DNA of 64,000 nt from Cohnella hashimotonis (lineage in GTDB: Bacteria > Bacillota > Bacilli > Paenibacillales > Paenibacillaceae): NCBI RefSeq assembly GCF_030014955.1, contig NZ_JAGRPV010000001.1, positions 372,001 through 436,000 on the forward strand. Reading direction: 5' to 3'. Below the pieces are notes generated by a model. That model was not told the DNA's origin. It searched no databases and saw only the letters and a program-made list of their open reading frames with translations. Numbering within the stretch: position 1 is the first letter of the stretch; the number at the start of each line of letters is the position of its first letter. Both the position numbers and the translations under genes were made by a program. Positions 60,607 to 64,000 of this stretch are shown here, piece after piece.

Positions 60607-61224
60607 ATGACGCAGCAGCGCAGACAACGAATGGAATGGCATACAGGCGCATGGCTCAACCCTCCCCAAAGCTTCCGGGAGGAAGGCGAATTTTTGAAGG
60701 TGTCGCCGGAAAAAGGGAGAGACTTTTGGAAAAAGACCTTGTACGGATTCGAATATGAAGATGGGCCGGCATTGCTTGCTCATTGGGATCCCGAGACTGC
60801 GGTTGAAGTGAGTTTTCAACTCGATTCCTTTACGGAGCTGTACGATCAGGCAGGCCTGCTGCTATACCACGGTCCCGGGCAATGGACTAAAACAGGGATT
60901 GAAATAAACGATGGCATTCCTCAACTCGCTACAGTGGTGACGGACGGGTATTCGGACTGGTCGCTTACGGCGGTGCCTGAATGGGCGGGGGAGGAAGTGA
61001 CCGTACGCGCATCCATCCTCAAAGAAGCCGTCATTATCCGGGCGCGAAGCAAAAAGCATGCTTGGCGGACCATTCGCGTCGCAAGATTCCCTTATCCAAC
61101 GGGTAACCAGGCAGGCCCGTTTGCATGTTCGCCGACCCGGGAGGGTTTTGAAGTTACTTTCACTAGATGGGAACTGACTGCGCCTGATCAAGATCTCCAT
61201 GTCGACCCTCCGGTTGAAGCGTGA
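60607..61224 (+). CDS. DUF1349 domain protein (concanavalin-like)
   Basis: 205 residues. Family landmarks DFWKKTLYGFEYEDGPALLAHWD, FTELYDQAGLLLYHGPGQWTKTGIEINDGIPQLATVVTDGYSDWS and QAGPFACSPTREGFEVTFTRW. DUF1349 (regulation-of-enolase-like, jelly-roll fold) probably binds carbohydrate; no signal peptide here. Followed 73 bp later by a MarR gene. Confidence 0.88.
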   Translation: MTQQRRQRMEWHTGAWLNPPQSFREEGEFLKVSPEKGRDFWKKTLYGFEYEDGPALLAHWDPETAVEVSFQLDSFTELYDQAGLLLYHGPGQWTKTGIEINDGIPQLATVVTDGYSDWSLTAVPEWAGEEVTVRASILKEAVIIRARSKKHAWRTIRVARFPYPTGNQAGPFACSPTREGFEVTFTRWELTAPDQDLHVDPPVEA

Positions 61225-61297
61225 CAGGTCCGTTTGATTTACTATTTGCCGTCCGCATGATATAAGGGAAGTATGATGAGCGGCGGGAGGACACGCC

Positions 61298-61771
61298 ATG
61301 AACAAGGAAGACCAGGTTCTCGCAAGCTTCAGAGACCTGTACAACAAGCTGGTATGGCTCAACAAGTCGAAGATGGAGGTTAGCCTCAAGGGGCACAAGC
61401 CCTCAGAGGTGCACTGCATCGAATACATTGCCCAACATGCGGATTCCAATGTGACCAAGCTTGCGGAGTCCTTCTATATGACCAGAAGCGCCATCAGCAA
61501 AATAGCGAAAAAGCTCATGGAAAAGGGGCTTATCGAAAGTTACCAGAAACCTGAAAACAAAAAGGAAATTTACTTCAGGCTTACGGCGCAAGGGGAGCAG
61601 GTTAACCGCATCCATGAGAAGCTGCACAACGAATTTCGCGAGCGGGACAAGGCCGTTTTTGAACAGATAACCGATGCGCAATACGACAGCATGTTAAGCT
61701 TCGTGGAGCGGTACAGCAGGCATTTGGATGCGGAAATCAAGAAACAGGGCGTCGAGATGACGTCGGAATAG
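61298..61771 (+). CDS. MarR-family regulator (MFS-linked)
   Basis: 157 residues. Winged helix SNVTKLAESFYMTRSAISKIAKKLMEKGLIESYQKPENKKEIYFRLTAQGEQ. Probable repressor of the MFS drug transporter downstream, the usual emrR/marR-efflux arrangement; a terminator between them implies separate promoters. Confidence 0.9.
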   Translation: MNKEDQVLASFRDLYNKLVWLNKSKMEVSLKGHKPSEVHCIEYIAQHADSNVTKLAESFYMTRSAISKIAKKLMEKGLIESYQKPENKKEIYFRLTAQGEQVNRIHEKLHNEFRERDKAVFEQITDAQYDSMLSFVERYSRHLDAEIKKQGVEMTSE

Positions 61772-61794
61772 AAAGCCATAACGATGGAACCCTG

Positions 61795-61828
61795 GCAGCC
61801 AACTCTTTGGAGTATAGGCTGCTTTTTT
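61795..61828 (+). terminator. Terminator of the MarR gene
   Basis: GCAGCC with inner ACTC pairs with GAGT and GGCTGC, then six T. Confidence 0.8.
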
Positions 61829-61924
61829 ATGCTTTTATTTTTGTTGACGAGGACACAAAAAGGCGTTACGATGTGATTGTGTTTCCAAGGAAACAAAATA
61901 TTGAACATCAAGAGGAGAATGCCA

Positions 61925-63166
61925 GTGTTCCAATCCAGATCCAAGTCTGACCGGCACCCAGCGCAAAGCATAGATAGGAAGGCACTGTTATTCGGTCTCA
62001 TGTCCGTGTTTTTATGCGGAATCGGCTTCAGCATCATCGCGCCTGTCGTCCCGTTCCTGGTGCAGCCGTATAATAGCGATCCGGCAGCGCAAGCCATCGC
62101 CGTTACGCTGCTTACTTCCGTTTACGCATGCTGCGTGTTTTTCGCAGCTCCCGTACTTGGCGCCCTCAGCGACAAATATGGCCGTCGTCCCTTGCTGCTG
62201 CTGTGCCTATTGGGTTCCGCGATTGGCTACTTCGTATTCGGATTGGGCGGCGCGCTGTGGATCCTGTTTGCGGGGCGCATCATAGAAGGGATAACCGGCG
62301 GCAGCATCGGCACCCTATTCGCCTACTTTGCAGACATCATCCCACCGGAGCAGAGAACCAAGTATTTCGGTTGGGTGAGCGCGGTCGTCGGCGTAGGCAC
62401 CGTCATCGGCCCGACGCTGGGCGGGGTGCTGGCCAAGCTCGATTATGCCGCACCTCTGTATTTTGGAGCCGTCATCACTTTACTGAATGTTGCATACGGA
62501 TACTTCTTTATGCCGGAGAGCCTGGACAAGAACAGGAGGCTGAAGGCGATTCCCCTTGTAAGACTGAATCCGTTCGCCCAGCTTGCAAGCCTGCTTTCCA
62601 TGAAAAGCTTGAGCAGACTCCTTATCTCCGCATTTCTGCTATGGGTACCGAACGGATCGCTCCAGGCCGTATTTTCTCAATTTACCCTGGACACCTTCAA
62701 CTGGAAGCCGGCAACGATCGGACTCCTGTTTTCCATCATGGGCGTGCAGGACATCCTCTCCCAAAGCTTGATCATGCCCAAGCTTCTGAAAAAGCGAAGC
62801 GATAAACAGATCGCGATTATCGGGATGAGCGCGGAGCTCGTCGGCTACGGTATGTTTGCGGTATCCGCGTTGTTCTCCTTTTATCCGCTCTTTATCGCGG
62901 GCATGTTCGTATTCGGCTTTGGCGATTCGATTTTCGGCCCTTCCTTCAATGGGATGTTATCCAAGTCGGTCGATTCGAGCGAACAAGGAAGAATCCAGGG
63001 CGGCAGCCAATCGATTCAGGCATTAGCGAGGATGATCGGGCCGATCATTGGAGGGCAGGTTTACGTATCGCTTGGCCACGCCGCACCTGCATTAATGGGC
63101 GTGATTCTTATTGCGGCTGCGGTCCCTGTGTTGTGGGGCAGGAGGAGACCGGCATTGTTAAAATGA
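61925..63166 (+). CDS. MFS drug efflux transporter (TetA/DHA1-like)
   Basis: 413 residues from GTG 61925 (GAGGAG 8 bases upstream; ATG 61919 is too close). Twelve helices, motif A GALSDKYGRRPLLLLCLLG between helices 2 and 3, and motif C in helix 5 (VSAVVGVGTVIGPTLGGVLAKLDYAAPLYF). Drug:H+ antiporter family 1. Substrate unknown, controlled probably by the MarR gene. Confidence 0.92.
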   Translation: MFQSRSKSDRHPAQSIDRKALLFGLMSVFLCGIGFSIIAPVVPFLVQPYNSDPAAQAIAVTLLTSVYACCVFFAAPVLGALSDKYGRRPLLLLCLLGSAIGYFVFGLGGALWILFAGRIIEGITGGSIGTLFAYFADIIPPEQRTKYFGWVSAVVGVGTVIGPTLGGVLAKLDYAAPLYFGAVITLLNVAYGYFFMPESLDKNRRLKAIPLVRLNPFAQLASLLSMKSLSRLLISAFLLWVPNGSLQAVFSQFTLDTFNWKPATIGLLFSIMGVQDILSQSLIMPKLLKKRSDKQIAIIGMSAELVGYGMFAVSALFSFYPLFIAGMFVFGFGDSIFGPSFNGMLSKSVDSSEQGRIQGGSQSIQALARMIGPIIGGQVYVSLGHAAPALMGVILIAAAVPVLWGRRRPALLK

Positions 63167-63282
63167 GTGCGTAGGGATCAGATTGAATTTCTAGTCATTT
63201 CTCAGCCGAACAGCAAGGGAGATCGAGTGCTCGATTCGAAGCCGCCGATTTTATAGCATAGTAGCGTAATTAAGCAAGAGAC

Positions 63283-63328
63283 CAGCAGGAGTGAAGGACT
63301 GAGTCTGTCCGGAGCTGCTGCTTTTTTT
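63283..63328 (+). terminator. Terminator of the MFS gene
   Basis: CAGCAG pairs with CTGCTG, then seven T, with a 26-base loop. Confidence 0.6.
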
Positions 63329-63402
63329 ACATATGTTGGGCAGGATCGTTCTGGCGAACAACGAATATTAACGTTACAGTGCAGATACTGAGGAGATCCC
63401 GA

Positions 63403-64000
63403 ATGAATAATAAAATGCTTTTTATTTCGTTCGTCACGCTCGGTTTTCTTATAACTTCATTGTTGCTACTTGTGTGGCTGCTGCAACAAAATAAGCCTCT
63501 TCACGATCAGCTTGGAGAGGCGATATTAAAGGCAGATCCAAACTATAACGAAATCGTTCATTTGCATGCAGATCAAAAACAAACGATCGCTTTTTACAAA
63601 ACGAATAAGTCAGAGTTGGGCGTTTTATCGCTTAAAAAGAATTTTCGTAGATACAAAGTCGATGATTACCTAGGCAAAACCTCTATTTTTACAGATCAGA
63701 AATTAAGCTGGCACGGTACGGAAAAACAAATCAAACATCCATCTGCTGTACGGTCTGGTTAAAGATCCGGATATCACCCAGATTTTTTTGATAAGCGAGG
63801 TCAATAAGACAGCCCAAATGATTAATGATGGCGAGATTATCCTTTGGTATTCTTTGATAGAAAGCAGGTTGAAGTTGCCTATAACGATTCAGGCGACGAA
63901 TAGAGAAGGAAAAATAATGTATGAATATGGCGACATAGACTTTTGGAGTAAAGCAAAAATCGAAAATAAGGAGGGGGCAACATTCGCAACAAAGAATTAG
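63403..64000 (+). pseudogene. Membrane-anchored protein broken by a one-base frameshift
   Basis: Starts at ATG 63403 with an N-terminal anchor (LFISFVTLGFLITSLLLLVWLL) and reads in frame to a stop at 63762. Dropping one A from GAAAAAC (63721-63727) joins it to the second frame, giving TENKSNIHLLYGLVKDPDI and on to the stop at 63998-64000, a 198-residue protein. The second part is coherent (LISEVNKTAQMINDGEIILWYSLI). It may be a real mutation or a sequencing error at a homopolymer. Family not recognised. Confidence 0.75.

Overview
The window looks like a chromosomal segment of a Gram-positive member of the Paenibacillaceae (Paenibacillus or Cohnella type). The support is YesMN-type two-component regulation beside a sugar ABC transporter, many lipoproteins with a lipobox, strong AGGAGG-like ribosome sites with frequent TTG/GTG starts, and mid-to-high GC coding sequence broken by a few AT-rich islands. 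The genus is an inference from gene content. I saw no rRNA, tRNA, CRISPR array or replication origin.

Layout. (1) 0-7.1 kb: a VanRS-like two-component pair, a small membrane protein, an XRE-cupin regulator, a CynX-family MFS transporter, an ABC exporter whose ATPase has lost its 5' part, and a RibD-C/DHFR-like protein. This stretch carries relics of a streptomycin-kinase-like gene and of a second CynX-family transporter, plus two tandem hairpin repeats. (2) 7.2-24.2 kb: a glycan-utilisation locus. A divergent YesM/YesN pair faces a sugar-binding lipoprotein, two permeases, a FAD oxidoreductase, a GH36-like alpha-galactosidase, a 1.7-thousand-residue secreted multidomain glycosidase and a second FAD oxidoreductase. 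(3) 24.7-31.9 kb: an organosulfur-type cluster. A ribbon-helix-helix/ankyrin protein with a candidate operator precedes an aldo/keto reductase, an NtaA/DszA-type flavin monooxygenase, an SsuCAB-like ABC importer, a coupled Gly-Lys repeat mini-ORF and a two-domain sulfurtransferase. (4) 32.0-36.6 kb: an AT-rich island. A DUF4209 gene (RNxxxHG motif) is split exactly by a 1,513-bp IS4-family element with a 7-bp target duplication. A decayed second copy of the sulfurtransferase C-terminus lies just beyond.

(5) 36.6-63.2 kb: stress, regulator and transport genes in small units. They are a class-C beta-lactamase-like serine hydrolase, an ECF41-type sigma factor beside a peroxiredoxin and a nitroreductase, an AI-2E family permease, MarR-SDR and TetR-SDR pairs, an unrecognised 491-residue protein convergent with an HxlR regulator, a polar amino-acid ABC importer (ATPase with a probable CTG start), an ABC-F ATPase, and a MerR/nitroreductase divergon with a classic MerR-type promoter. 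A run of four small acidic orphan proteins, acetyltransferases, lipoproteins and a MarR-MFS pair follow. (6) 63.4-64.0 kb: a membrane-anchored protein broken by a one-base insertion.

The parts that best repay follow-up are the RHH-ankyrin/organosulfur cluster, the IS-interrupted DUF4209 gene in its AT-rich island, and the row of small orphan proteins at 55.4-57.0 kb.
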